A stretch of 64,000 bases of DNA from Lysobacterales bacterium. Lineage in GTDB: Bacteria > Pseudomonadota > Gammaproteobacteria > Xanthomonadales > Ahniellaceae. Within the stretch, counting starts at the first letter, position 1, and the number at the start of each line of letters is the position of its first letter. Shown one piece after another: positions 1 through 8,389 of the stretch. A program made the position numbers and the translations under genes. Under the pieces are notes generated by a model. That model saw only the letters and a list, made by a program, of their open reading frames with translations. It had not been told where the DNA came from and did no database searches. The stretch spans positions 310,001 through 374,000 of the forward strand of contig JADJCM010000001.1 of assembly GCA_016703225.1 (NCBI GenBank). Direction: 5' to 3'.

Positions 1-118
1 CGATGCGCTGGCGTCGGATCGACGCGCGCCGGAGTGGGGATTTCGGTGGCAGGTTCATGGCCGCGGCATTATGCGCCGACGCCCCGCGAGTACGTGCTCG
101 AACGAGTTCGCGCTCGGG

Positions 119-124
119 CATAAT
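119..124 (+). promoter_or_regulatory. candidate -10 box for the CDF transporter gene
   Basis: CATAAT lies 31 bases before the ATG at 156. It is one of several ATAAT boxes placed just upstream of start codons in this window. No convincing -35 box is visible, so the call rests on the -10 match and its position. Confidence 0.35.
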
Positions 125-155
125 CGCGGCCCGCTTCGATCCACAGGACAACGGC

Positions 156-1064
156 ATGGCCGGCAAGGGCGATTCGACCAAGGCGATCCTGTACGCGCTC
201 GGCGCGAACTTTGCGATCTTCCTGACCAAGCTGTTCGCCGCCAGCGTCACCAAATCCGGCGCGATGATGGCCGAAGCCGTGCACTCGCTCGCCGACTGCG
301 GCAACCAGGGGCTGTTGCTGTGGGGGCTGAAGCGCTCGAAGAGCCCACCGACGCCGGACTTCCCGCTCGGCTTCGGCAAGGCGATCTACTTCTGGTCGTT
401 CCTGGTCGCGCTGATGTTGTTCTCGGTCGGCGGCATGTTTTCGATCTACGAAGGACTGCACAAGCTGCAGCACCCGGAGCCACTGCAAATGCCCTGGCTC
501 GCGGTCGGCGTGCTCGGCTTCGGCATCGTCGCCGAGAGCTTCTCGATGTGGGGCTGCCTGAAGGAAGTGAACAAGTCGCGCGGCCAGCAGAACCTGTGGC
601 AGTGGTTCCGCGACTCGCGCCAGAGCGAGCTGATCGTGATCTTCGGCGAAGACCTCGCGGCACTGCTCGGCCTCACCTTCGCGCTGGCCGCGATCCTGGT
701 CACCATGGCCACCGGCAACCCGATCTACGACGCCTACGGCACGCTCGGCATCGGCGTACTGCTGATCGTGGTCGCGCTGTTCATCTCGATCGAGGTCAAG
801 GCGCTGCTGATCGGCCAGAGTGCCGACCCGGCGTTGAACCGCGAACTGCGCGCCCTGATCGAACGCCAGCCGGAAGTGGCGCGCGTGTTCAACCTGATCA
901 CGCTGCAACTCGGCAACGACGTCATGCTCGCCGCCAAGATCGAACTCGCCGCCAACGGCAGCATGCAGGAAGCCTGCGAAGCCATCAACCGCGTCGAAGT
1001 CGCCATCCGTCAGGCCCACCCGGAAATCCGCTTCAGTTTCGTCGAGCCGGACACGCGGGATTGA
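156..1064 (+). CDS. cation diffusion facilitator (CDF) family transporter
   Basis: Predicted inner-membrane divalent-cation/proton antiporter of 302 residues, the usual CDF size. The first helices contain HSLADCGNQ (about residues 43-51), the metal-site motif of the second membrane segment. The fifth segment carries EDLAALLG in place of the common HxxxD, a pattern I associate with ZnT9/SLC30A9-like members. A cytoplasmic C-terminal domain of about 80 residues follows the last helix (VEVA/RFSFVEP end). I chose the ATG at 156, which begins the MAGKGDSTK segment leading into the first helix. Upstream in-frame codons are arginine-rich and look non-coding. Family is secure; the transported metal cannot be read from sequence. 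Confidence 0.88.
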   Translation: MAGKGDSTKAILYALGANFAIFLTKLFAASVTKSGAMMAEAVHSLADCGNQGLLLWGLKRSKSPPTPDFPLGFGKAIYFWSFLVALMLFSVGGMFSIYEGLHKLQHPEPLQMPWLAVGVLGFGIVAESFSMWGCLKEVNKSRGQQNLWQWFRDSRQSELIVIFGEDLAALLGLTFALAAILVTMATGNPIYDAYGTLGIGVLLIVVALFISIEVKALLIGQSADPALNRELRALIERQPEVARVFNLITLQLGNDVMLAAKIELAANGSMQEACEAINRVEVAIRQAHPEIRFSFVEPDTRD

Positions 1065-1157
1065 GCTGACCGCGAAGCAGGAGAAGGTGAAATCGACACA
1101 CAGGAACGAGGATCGAACGGGTGATTAACGCCGTGCGTACTCGCTCCGAGCGCTCTA

Positions 1158-2615
1158 TCACCTCAGAGGCTTGACGCCCCCCCTCCTGCCAAATCCAAAA
1201 GCAACCCGGTAGACATCAGGCATCTGGATTCGCCTACCCTCGAGGTGTTCGACCATTCCAAGCGACTGGAGGTCAGCAAGTATGCCGGAGGCCCCTCGGT
1301 CGAGATGCTGCGGAGGCAGCTTGACCGCCTCTCCACCCTGCGTCAGCTGTGATTCCAACCTGTTCAGCGTGCCGTCCTGATTCCAGATCTTCTCTATTTC
1401 TCCAACCGCACAAGGAACCGTGAGATTTCCGCGCAATGGCGCCATCACGATACCAACCCATGGGTAGTCCTCTGTAATCTCCTGCACGCGAATCTGGGAT
1501 GCTTCCTGCACCCCATGTTGAATGCCGCGATAGTCCAGAGGAAGTTCGTGGTTGTCGGCAGTCTGAGCGGCAGCCTTTCCGAGTGCAGCGTAGAAGCTGC
1601 GAGGGCTCACTTGGTTGAGACCATCCTGAAGGTGGTTGACGAGCCATGTATACGGTTTTCCGCGCTTTGTGCTGCTGCCCATCGCGGTTCCGGCAACAAG
1701 TTCGAATAGCGCTTCTTGAATTGACTCATCTTGACGCAGGACGGATGGCACTAGCCACCCATCGCCACGAGCCACTGTCTGCGCCTCGTGCACGACGCCT
1801 CCTACAAGCGCCGCAAATGGCTCTCTACTGACGCTTGCATTTCCTAGGCATTGGTAGAGCAATGCATAGAGGTCAGCCCGATGCCAGACAAGCGAGGCCC
1901 TTGTGGCCAGCAGCTTCGAGTAATCCGGAAAGCTGGTGACATTGGAATCCTGAAGAAGGTCAGGGCGGACGTATACCTTGCAACGGATTGACTGCGTGGA
2001 ACGCATGTCCAGCGCCACCTGCAACAAGCCCTTGGCAAGCTTGTGCATTTGCTGCCAGTTGTCAGCCATGCGATCCAATGCGTCGAACAACACCAGCAAA
2101 GTCGTGCCTTGATCCGCAATGCGCTGATCTGCGGCCTCCATTTCACGAGCAAAAGTCTCCGAATTCGCCCGAACCCAAGCAACGCGTTGCGTCCAATCGG
2201 CCAGGGTCTCGAACTCGCCACCCACCCGCGCATGGTGCGCCACCACGGCGCGCCAGATGAAGCGTGCTCCAAAGTTCCCGACAAGCTCCGCCAGAGTATC
2301 GGCATCTGGTGCTTGCAATACCGAAAGCCCCATGCCAAATCCCTGCGCGACCTCGACATTTGCCGGAAGTCTCGCCTCGGGAAAGTTGGATCGGACGAAT
2401 GCCAAGTGAGTCGAGGATGCCAATTGAGCAAACCAGAACGACTTGCCCGATCCGCGAATCCCTTCGATCAGCGTTGCATCGGGGTCCAATGCACGTGCGT
2501 GAGACGGTGGCACATATGTAAACGAAGTAGGCCGCTCGGAGATGGCCTTAGCCTGGTCCAGGAACTTCGCACTTTCCCTGATGCCATCCCGGATGGCTCG
2601 GACTGCTGATCTCAT
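1158..2615 (-). CDS. P-loop ATPase of a HEPN/ParA/ATPase island
   Basis: 485-residue NTPase of unrecognised subfamily. Walker A GIRGSGKS is at about residues 52-59 and a Walker B-like LLVLFDALD at about 173-181, followed by a long C-terminal region of unclear fold. The ATG at 2615 overlaps the stop of the upstream ParA-like gene by 4 bases (ATGA). A GGAGG ribosome site sits 7 bases before it, which decides against the longer form starting at 2648. This reading frame is intact, unlike its two partners. The codons are visibly AT-richer than the flanking housekeeping genes, suggesting horizontal origin. A role in a defence or conflict system with the ParA-like and HEPN-like partners is inference only. 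Confidence 0.72.
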   Translation of the reverse strand: MRSAVRAIRDGIRESAKFLDQAKAISERPTSFTYVPPSHARALDPDATLIEGIRGSGKSFWFAQLASSTHLAFVRSNFPEARLPANVEVAQGFGMGLSVLQAPDADTLAELVGNFGARFIWRAVVAHHARVGGEFETLADWTQRVAWVRANSETFAREMEAADQRIADQGTTLLVLFDALDRMADNWQQMHKLAKGLLQVALDMRSTQSIRCKVYVRPDLLQDSNVTSFPDYSKLLATRASLVWHRADLYALLYQCLGNASVSREPFAALVGGVVHEAQTVARGDGWLVPSVLRQDESIQEALFELVAGTAMGSSTKRGKPYTWLVNHLQDGLNQVSPRSFYAALGKAAAQTADNHELPLDYRGIQHGVQEASQIRVQEITEDYPWVGIVMAPLRGNLTVPCAVGEIEKIWNQDGTLNRLESQLTQGGEAVKLPPQHLDRGASGILADLQSLGMVEHLEGRRIQMPDVYRVAFGFGRRGGVKPLR

Positions 2616-3945
2616 GCCTCGCCTCCGTTGACGCGGCGCATCACCCAACGAATCAACGTCCCGAATGCCGCATCGATTTGCGCTTCGGTGGCACCACCTT
2701 GCTCAGGCCTCAGACTTGGCTCAAATTCCTGAAATCGTTCGTCCCAATCCACCAGAATGGGGAAGTGCGGCGCAGATTGATCTGTCTCAATCGGATGGAA
2801 GTAGTCGACGATTGATGCGGACGTCGCGGGCGGGATTGCGTCGTACAGCGTTTCCGCGAAGAGCTCGTACGCCTTGTCCTGAAATCGCTTCACGCCACCC
2901 TCCCGGTCGCTCCTGGGCGTAAGGGCTCGCACGATTGCCAATCGTTCGCGAACACGACGAACCACTTCCGGCCGTCGTTGCCAGTGAGTGAAGAGTTGAC
3001 GGTAGCCCAGCCAAGTCTGCGGGCTGTCAGTGGCAAACAGCAACGCTGTGTCGGCCATCCCTGTGATTGCCGCAGCGGCCAGGTCATGCAAACCCGCTCG
3101 GCTGTCAATTAGAACTACGTCCGGATGCTCGCGAGCTTCGAGTGCTTCGAGCATCCGGCGCAAACGCACCCCCATGCGCTGCGGGCCTTGCGAGCTAGGT
3201 ACGTCGGCATATACACGCGCCAGCTTTGCCAGGTAGTCGGACTCCTGTTGGCCCATTGCAGCCACCACCCCCCTGAGTCATCGCCCCCAGCGGACTGGCG
3301 GAAACGACTGCACCCAGCACACTGTCGCCTTGTCCAACCGCATCCTCTATCAGCCAGTCAATCACGCCAAATTCGGCCCGCGCTCCACGGGCAACACCAG
3401 CCCGGACAATCCTGGTGATTCGAGATCAAAGTCCACCAACAACACCCGTTTCCCTTGCCGCGCCAGTCCCCAGGCCACCATGCACAGCGCAGTCGATCGA
3501 CCTACGCCGCCCTTGAGACCGAAGAACACCACCCGATGCGGGTGAGAGTCGGTTTCTGTTGCAGGCCGCAGCCAGTCCTGCCCCGTAACCTGCCGGTCAA
3601 GCAGCATGACGTCCACTTCACCGAGTGGCTCGCCGTCGCCATCAACTCCCAGCGACACGATCGTCTTGTGCCAGTCGGTACTTCCGAATACCGAATCGGG
3701 AACGAGAAGCTCTCTCGGAAAAGCAAATCCCTGCCCGTCGCGTAAGGTGCCAGCGACGCTTGTGCGGACTCAAGGTGCTGACGCGCTTCGACGGGAAAAT
3801 CGTCCTCGGCGCAGTCCACTGCAAAACGCAGGCGACCGTAGATGTCCCGAATGATGCGGAGTGGTTTGTCCTCAGGCAGTGATGAATGCTGCGCGGCCTG
3901 CGCGGCCAACCGCAATGCATCGTGAAAACGAATCGCTCCCATCAC
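2612..3945 (-). pseudogene. ParA/MinD-like KGGVGRST ATPase, broken by three frameshifts
   Basis: Read in consecutive frames, this stretch encodes one ParA-like ATPase of about 440 residues. An N-terminal segment (FHDALRLAAQAAQ) starts at 3945. The deviant Walker A segment KGGVGRSTAL with VLLVDFDLESPG lies near 3440-3515, then FGVIDWLIEDAVGQGDSV near 3300-3375, then PDVVLIDSRAGLHD and ALLFATDSPQTWLGY near 3000-3130. The frame changes near 3740-3770, near 3365-3385, and at a six-C run at 3268-3273, where one base fewer would restore the frame. Overlaps with both neighbours keep the ATGA form. The protein cannot be made as read. Either the gene is decaying or the assembly has local indels; the other long genes of the window show no such breaks. 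Confidence 0.75.
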
Positions 3946-4405
3946 AGCACCCCGTTTTCCGTGGCCATATCAAGCGCCGTCATCACTTCGCCTGCCGCGG
4001 CCTGCCAGTTGGTGACCGAAGCCGTCGGCAACACGGCGTCGCGCCAAAAGCGATGATCGACCGACCAATCGAAAAAACAGGCAAGATGCGGCATCGTAGC
4101 CAGATAAGTGGCCGCGGTTCTTCCGTCCGGAATAGTATGCGCGAGGTTGAGGACCGCATCGTGCAATTTGGGAAAGTGCTCCTTGAAAGCCTTGCCCTTG
4201 ACGCCGCCGGGCCTGTCGATCGAGCCGTCACTGTCAGCGGGCACTCCGCATGCGACCAAGATGGCCTTGACGCCGCACTCGGCAGCGATCCCATAAAGCT
4301 GTCCCGCATTGCCAAGGCGAGCACTCGTCAAGAGCATGCCTGCATCATGGAAGTGCCTCGAGCCGATTCGAAATAGCCGACACGGGCTGTAACCGTTGTA
4401 CTCAT
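3942..4405 (-). pseudogene. HEPN-like domain protein, one N-terminal frameshift
   Basis: The main frame (ATG at 4337, 131 residues) contains NAGQLYGIAAECGVKAIL, close to the AECxxKA signature of small HEPN-like proteins of toxin and conflict systems. A different frame upstream supplies GYFESARGTSMMQAC and begins at an ATG at 4405 with a GGGAG-type ribosome site; it hits a stop at 4328. Joined near 4330-4345, the two give the expected HEPN N-terminal helix. The gene heads a three-gene operon, its stop overlapping the ParA-like start by 4 bases. Annotating only the 131-residue part would lose the first helix. HEPN assignment is from motif memory, not a search. Confidence 0.6.
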
Positions 4406-4640
4406 GCTGCCGTTGCTCTCCCTGTCGTTCCCGCTACAGACTGCTTCGACCCCCTTGCATCGCTCGACACGGCAGTTGACCGTCACGTTGACAAAGGGGG
4501 AATATCCTACCAGTCGAACAGTCGTTTCCTGTGGGGCGGTATGCGTGGGCGTGCCGCCACGGTCGAAAATGCGGCCCCCAGGGCTCCGAACATGCCGGGC
4601 CAACCGCCGCTTCGATGTCGATACCGACGACCATCCCGAC
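4406..4640. other. intergenic gap upstream of the HEPN/ParA/ATPase island
   Basis: About 235 bases between the island's first gene and the end of the SET-domain gene. Open frames cross it on both strands but none has a credible start, family motif or ribosome site. It probably holds the promoter of the leftward island; I see no clear hairpin terminator. Confidence 0.4.
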
Positions 4641-5105
4641 TCACCCCGCCAGCATCGTCCCGCGGCAGTGCTTGCTGCCGCAGTGGCAGCGCCAGCGTTG
4701 GCGTTCGGCGGGAGTGATGGCGCGGCTGAGGTCGAGGGCGTAGTCGAAGGTGATCTCTTCGCCCTTGCGGATGCGGCGGCGCGATTCGATGTAAACGCGG
4801 TCGCGGCGTTCGTCGCCGTCGATGTCGACCCAGATCACGGCGTCGCAATTGGGGTTGCAGCTGTGGTTGACGAAGCGCGCGCTGCTGCCGCCGACGTTGC
4901 CGTCGATCAGCCAGTGGGCGTTGACGGCGAACAGGTAAGTCTCGCCGAGGCCGCTGTTGTCGCCGTAGCGACGGTGCGCTTCGCGGCTGTCGATGCGTTC
5001 GCCGCGGTATTCGAGCAGGCGCGTGGCGGCGGGCAGGTCGGTGTTTGCGAACACGCCGCGGCCGTGGATGCTTGATCGCCGCACGACCGTGCGTGGCGTG
5101 CTCAT
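4641..5105 (-). CDS. SET domain-containing protein
   Basis: 154-residue protein made almost entirely of a SET fold, the lysine-methyltransferase domain. Visible elements are RRSSIHGRGVFA at the start, YRGERI, the cofactor and catalytic segment FVNHSCNPNC, GEEITFDY, and a zinc-type post-SET end CHCGSKHCRGTM. The ATG at 5105 gives the expected short N-terminus (MSTPRTVVRRSS); upstream in-frame residues overlap the next gene and are arginine/cysteine-rich. It starts 10 bases after the Slp-like gene stops, so it is probably co-transcribed. Bacterial SET proteins may modify ribosomal or other proteins; the substrate is unknown. Confidence 0.88.
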   Translation of the reverse strand: MSTPRTVVRRSSIHGRGVFANTDLPAATRLLEYRGERIDSREAHRRYGDNSGLGETYLFAVNAHWLIDGNVGGSSARFVNHSCNPNCDAVIWVDIDGDERRDRVYIESRRRIRKGEEITFDYALDLSRAITPAERQRWRCHCGSKHCRGTMLAG

Positions 5106-5115
5106 CGGGCGCGCG

Positions 5116-5595
5116 TCACAGCGCCACGCCGACGCCGAACGACCACTGCGGCTGGTCGTACTGGAAACCGGATTTCCACAGCGCCCAACGGGCCTGCGCC
5201 AGCACCGGATAGCGATACGGCGAGGTCCCGATGCTGCCTTCGCCGCGACCAACGACGCGACCGCGCACGGTCAGGTAGCGGCCTTCGGGGGCATCGCTGC
5301 GTGCAAGCCGCTGCGGCACGCGAATGACGAAGCGCCCCTGGCTCGGGGCCCGGGTCAATGGCCGCTGGCGGCGATCGATGGGGTGCGCCAGCACTTCGAT
5401 TTCGCTGACCTCCTCGCCGACGCGCAAGGCCACGATCATGCCGCCCCAGATCACTTCGATGTCCCCCGGGTCCTGATCGGCAGCGGCGTACGGCGCCAGA
5501 TCGAGGCGCGCGCCGTCGGCCAGGAAGGGCGCCGGCGCGGCGCAGGCGGTGAGCAGTGCGGCGAACGCCGCCAGCGTCAGTCTTCGACCAGCCAT
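5116..5595 (-). CDS. Slp-family outer-membrane lipoprotein
   Basis: 159-residue predicted lipoprotein. The ATG at 5595 gives a signal peptide MAGRRLTLAAFAALLTAC with lipobox LTAC and Cys18 as the lipidation site. The mature part has the Slp layout: GDIEVIWGGMIVALR, a middle EIEVLAHPIDRRQRP segment, GRFVIRVP, LTVRGRVVGRGEGSIG and a C-terminal YPVLAQARWALW. Slp proteins are small periplasm-facing outer-membrane lipoproteins linked to stationary-phase stress in E. coli. The start overlaps the end of rlmJ by 19 bases, suggesting translational coupling. Confidence 0.82.
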   Translation of the reverse strand: MAGRRLTLAAFAALLTACAAPAPFLADGARLDLAPYAAADQDPGDIEVIWGGMIVALRVGEEVSEIEVLAHPIDRRQRPLTRAPSQGRFVIRVPQRLARSDAPEGRYLTVRGRVVGRGEGSIGTSPYRYPVLAQARWALWKSGFQYDQPQWSFGVGVAL

Positions 5596-6410
5596 TCGAG
5601 TCGATGCTGCGCGTAGCGGCTCTGCGCCAGCGCGCCGGCCAGCACCGGCAGCAGTTCGGCGAGCGTGCGATCGAGCTTGTAGGGCGCGTTGATGATGGCC
5701 ATGCCGCAGCCATTCAGGCGCAGCGCGGAGTTGTCCGGATGCACGCACAGCTCGACCAGCAAGACCTTGCGCATGCCGGATTGCTGCAGCCAGCGATGGA
5801 ACGGCAGCACCGACTGGCGCAGCTTGATCGGATACCAGACCGCGTAGACGCCGTGGGCGAAACGCTTGTGCGCCGCCGCCAAGGCTTCCTCGATGATGCG
5901 GAACTCCTGCTCCTGCGCCTCGAACGGCGGGTCGATCAGCACCAGGCCGCGTTTCTCTTTCGGCGGCAACAATGCCGCCATCGCCTGGTAGCCGTCGCGC
6001 TGGTGCACGGCGACGCGGGTGTCGCGCGCGAAAAGTTGGCGCAGCGCCGCGGTCTCGGCATCCTGCACCTCACACAGCATCAGCCGATCGTCGTCGCGCA
6101 GCATCTGCGCGGCGATCAGTGGCGAACCCGGATAGGTCTGCACGCCGTTGTGGACGCGGACCATGTTGAGGTAGGCGTGCAGCAGGGTCGGCAGGCGCTC
6201 GACGTGCATCAGGCGCAACACGCCGTCGCGGAACTCGCCAGTCTTCAGCGCCTCCTCCGAGGCCAGCGAATAGGCACCGGCGCCGGCGTGCGTGTCGAGC
6301 ACCGCCATTGGCGTGTGCTTGGTCTTCAGCGCTTCGATCAACGCCACCAGCACGACGTGCTTGAGCACATCGGCGAAATTGCCTGCGTGATAGCTGTGGC
6401 GGTAGTTCAT
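5577..6410 (-). CDS. rlmJ: 23S rRNA (adenine(2030)-N6)-methyltransferase RlmJ
   Basis: 277 residues, the family's normal length. RlmJ methylates A2030 of 23S rRNA using S-adenosylmethionine. The N-terminus MNYRHSYHAGNFADVLKHVVL is diagnostic, and the catalytic motif appears as LVLIDPPFE, the DPP(F/Y) of N6-adenine methyltransferases. The ATG at 6410 is chosen because the conserved family sequence begins exactly there; codons further upstream (GRLRADTRGRR) look non-coding. It probably leads the rlmJ-slp-SET run. Confidence 0.93.
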   Translation of the reverse strand: MNYRHSYHAGNFADVLKHVVLVALIEALKTKHTPMAVLDTHAGAGAYSLASEEALKTGEFRDGVLRLMHVERLPTLLHAYLNMVRVHNGVQTYPGSPLIAAQMLRDDDRLMLCEVQDAETAALRQLFARDTRVAVHQRDGYQAMAALLPPKEKRGLVLIDPPFEAQEQEFRIIEEALAAAHKRFAHGVYAVWYPIKLRQSVLPFHRWLQQSGMRKVLLVELCVHPDNSALRLNGCGMAIINAPYKLDRTLAELLPVLAGALAQSRYAQHRLEWLVED

Positions 6411-6479
6411 CGGCCCCGTTCCATGGACACGGCGACCGCGAGTATCGGCACGCAAGCGCCCACAGTGCAAGCGCCGTGC

Positions 6480-7019
6480 TCAACCGACCAGCACAATGCT
6501 GATGCGCGAAAGCGTGACGGCGATCACGGTTGCGGCCAGGACGTCGCTTGGGTAGTGCAGGCCGAGCGCCACCCGCGACAGCCCGACCAGCACGGCGAAC
6601 GGCCACAGCAGCAGGCCCAGCACCGGGTAATGGTGCACCGCCACCAGGGTAAAGCTCACCGCGTGCAGGGTATGCCCGGACGGGAACGAGAACTCGTCGA
6701 GCGGCGCCACATGCGCGGTGATCGACCCATGACGCACGAACGGACGCGGCCGCCGCGTGTAGCGCTTCAGGCTGCGATACAACACCAGCGCGACCAGCCC
6801 GACCAGGGCAAGATGCAGGCTCGCCTGCAGCCCGGCGCGTCCACCGAACAAGGCGAGCGCGAGCATCAGCACATACCAGACCAGGCCGTCGCCGAGCCGA
6901 CTGACCACGGCGAAGAAGCGCAGCAGCCGCGGCCGTGTGCCGAGCCGGTTCATGCCCAGGCACAGGCGCAGCTCGGGCGCACTCACCGCCAGATCGAGCA
7001 GGGACACGGCACGCATCAT
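6480..7019 (-). CDS. PAP2-superfamily membrane phosphatase
   Basis: 179-residue integral membrane phosphatase. All three catalytic motifs of the PAP2 family are present: KRYTRRPRP (KxxxxxxRP), FPSGH (PSGH) and SRVALGLHYPSD (SRxxxxxHxxxD). Such proteins dephosphorylate isoprenoid or lipid phosphates such as undecaprenyl diphosphate. Its ATG overlaps the stop of the GT4 glycosyltransferase by 4 bases, so the two form an operon. The pairing suggests glycolipid metabolism, with the phosphatase perhaps acting on a lipid-linked sugar or phosphatidate intermediate. The exact substrate is not readable. Confidence 0.9.
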   Translation of the reverse strand: MMRAVSLLDLAVSAPELRLCLGMNRLGTRPRLLRFFAVVSRLGDGLVWYVLMLALALFGGRAGLQASLHLALVGLVALVLYRSLKRYTRRPRPFVRHGSITAHVAPLDEFSFPSGHTLHAVSFTLVAVHHYPVLGLLLWPFAVLVGLSRVALGLHYPSDVLAATVIAVTLSRISIVLVG

Positions 7020-8161
7020 GCCGCCCTCGAATGGACTGCGCGGGCCTCGCGCAACAACTGCACCAGGGCCTCGGCCACACCGCGTTGACTCAGCCCCTGC
7101 ACGGTATCGAGCGCCGCCAGTGCGCAGCGTCGACGCAAACTCTCGTCCACCGCCAGTTCGACCGCGGCATGCACGAACGCATCTTCGTTGCCGAAGGCGA
7201 CCGCAGCGCCCGAGCGGCCATGCTGCAGATGCTCGCGGGCGGCGCCATAGTCGAACGCCACCGTGGCCACGCCGCTGGCCATCGCCTCCAGGGTGACGTT
7301 GCCGAAGGTCTCGGTCAGGCTGGGAAACAGGAACAAGTCACCGCTGGCGAAGTGCTCGGCGAGATCGACCCCCCTGCGCATCCCGGCGAATTCGAACTGC
7401 GGGTGCGCGGTGCGCAGTGCAGGCAACGCCGGGCCATCGCCAACGATGATGCACCGAGCGTCGGGACGCACCGCCTGGATCGCATGGAAGGCTCGACCGA
7501 GTAGCGCGAGGTTTTTCTCGGCGGCAATGCGGCCGACATGGATCACCGCCATCTGCCCCGGCTTCAGCCCCCATTGGCGACGCAGCGCCTCGCTGCGCCG
7601 GCCCGGCGCGAACAGGCTGGTGTCGACGCCACGCGCCAGGTGGCGCACCTGGCGGAAGCCCTTGCCGATCAGAAACTCCTGCAACTCGCGCGTCGGGACC
7701 AGCGTGGCGCCGGCGCGATTGTGAAAGCGACGCAGCCAGGCAAACACCAGCGGCGTCAGAAAGCCGACGCCGTAGTGCGCCACGAAGTCATCGAAGCGGG
7801 TGTGGAAGCCGGTAGCCGCAGGAATGCCAAGCGCATTCGCTGCTGCCACTGCAGACCAACCCAACGGCCCCTCGGTCGCGACGTACACCGCTTCAGGAGC
7901 ATGCTCGGACCAGAAGCGCCGCAATTCGGCACCGCTTGGCAGCCCGAAACGCAATCCGGGATATCGCGGCAGATTGGCACCGCGCACCAGTTGCTCGCAC
8001 ACGCCGCGCGGCGGCAAGAGCGCATCGACTGCAAGTTGGCGCGGGCGCGTCAACAGCACCTCGTGACCGAGCGCCGAAAACTGCTCGACGAAGCTCTGCA
8101 CGGTCAAGGCAACGCCGTTGATTTCCGGCGGATAGGTCTCGCTGACGACAGCAATGCGCAT
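7016..8161 (-). CDS. GT4-family glycosyltransferase
   Basis: 381-residue GT-B glycosyltransferase. The N-terminal domain begins MRIAVVSETYPPEINGVA, typical of mannosyl/glucosyl transferases related to MgtA/SqdX. The C-terminal half has HVGRIAAEKNL, CIIVGDGPALP and the sugar-nucleotide-binding FPSLTETFGNVTLEAMASG (E-x7-E pattern). I chose the ATG at 8161, where family homology starts; an in-frame ATG at 8185 would add eight residues. Coupled by ATGA overlap to the PAP2 gene downstream. Likely transfers a hexose to a lipid acceptor; donor and acceptor are unknown. Confidence 0.88.
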   Translation of the reverse strand: MRIAVVSETYPPEINGVALTVQSFVEQFSALGHEVLLTRPRQLAVDALLPPRGVCEQLVRGANLPRYPGLRFGLPSGAELRRFWSEHAPEAVYVATEGPLGWSAVAAANALGIPAATGFHTRFDDFVAHYGVGFLTPLVFAWLRRFHNRAGATLVPTRELQEFLIGKGFRQVRHLARGVDTSLFAPGRRSEALRRQWGLKPGQMAVIHVGRIAAEKNLALLGRAFHAIQAVRPDARCIIVGDGPALPALRTAHPQFEFAGMRRGVDLAEHFASGDLFLFPSLTETFGNVTLEAMASGVATVAFDYGAAREHLQHGRSGAAVAFGNEDAFVHAAVELAVDESLRRRCALAALDTVQGLSQRGVAEALVQLLREARAVHSRAA

Positions 8162-8389
8162 GCGCTTTCCCGGTTTCGCGGGCATCCTCACGCCAGCGCT
8201 TGACGAACGCATGAAGCCGCGATGACGGACGCATGACTCGCTACCATCGAACCATGCCGTCGCGCCGGACGAGCTTCTGGCCGTGCCCGCCAGCAACCCG
8301 GATTCGCTTTGGGTCGTGACCGCAGACGGCAAACTGGACCCTTCCACCGACACCTGCGCGACTGCCCACGCCCCAGGAGATCACGCCCG

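Noticed and set aside
2616..2648. Longer start for the island ATPase
   Set aside because: The ATG at 2615 has GGAGG at proper distance and an ATGA overlap with the upstream gene; the upstream residues (GDAPRQRRR) look non-coding.
2612..3945. Programmed ribosomal frameshifting as explanation for the split ParA-like gene
   Set aside because: Three shifts in one gene, without slippery heptamers or stimulatory structures at each, make regulation implausible compared with decay or sequence error.
4404..5075. Plus-strand frame over the SET-domain gene
   Set aside because: Shadow of the SET gene; it shows only A/V/D-rich composition and no motif.
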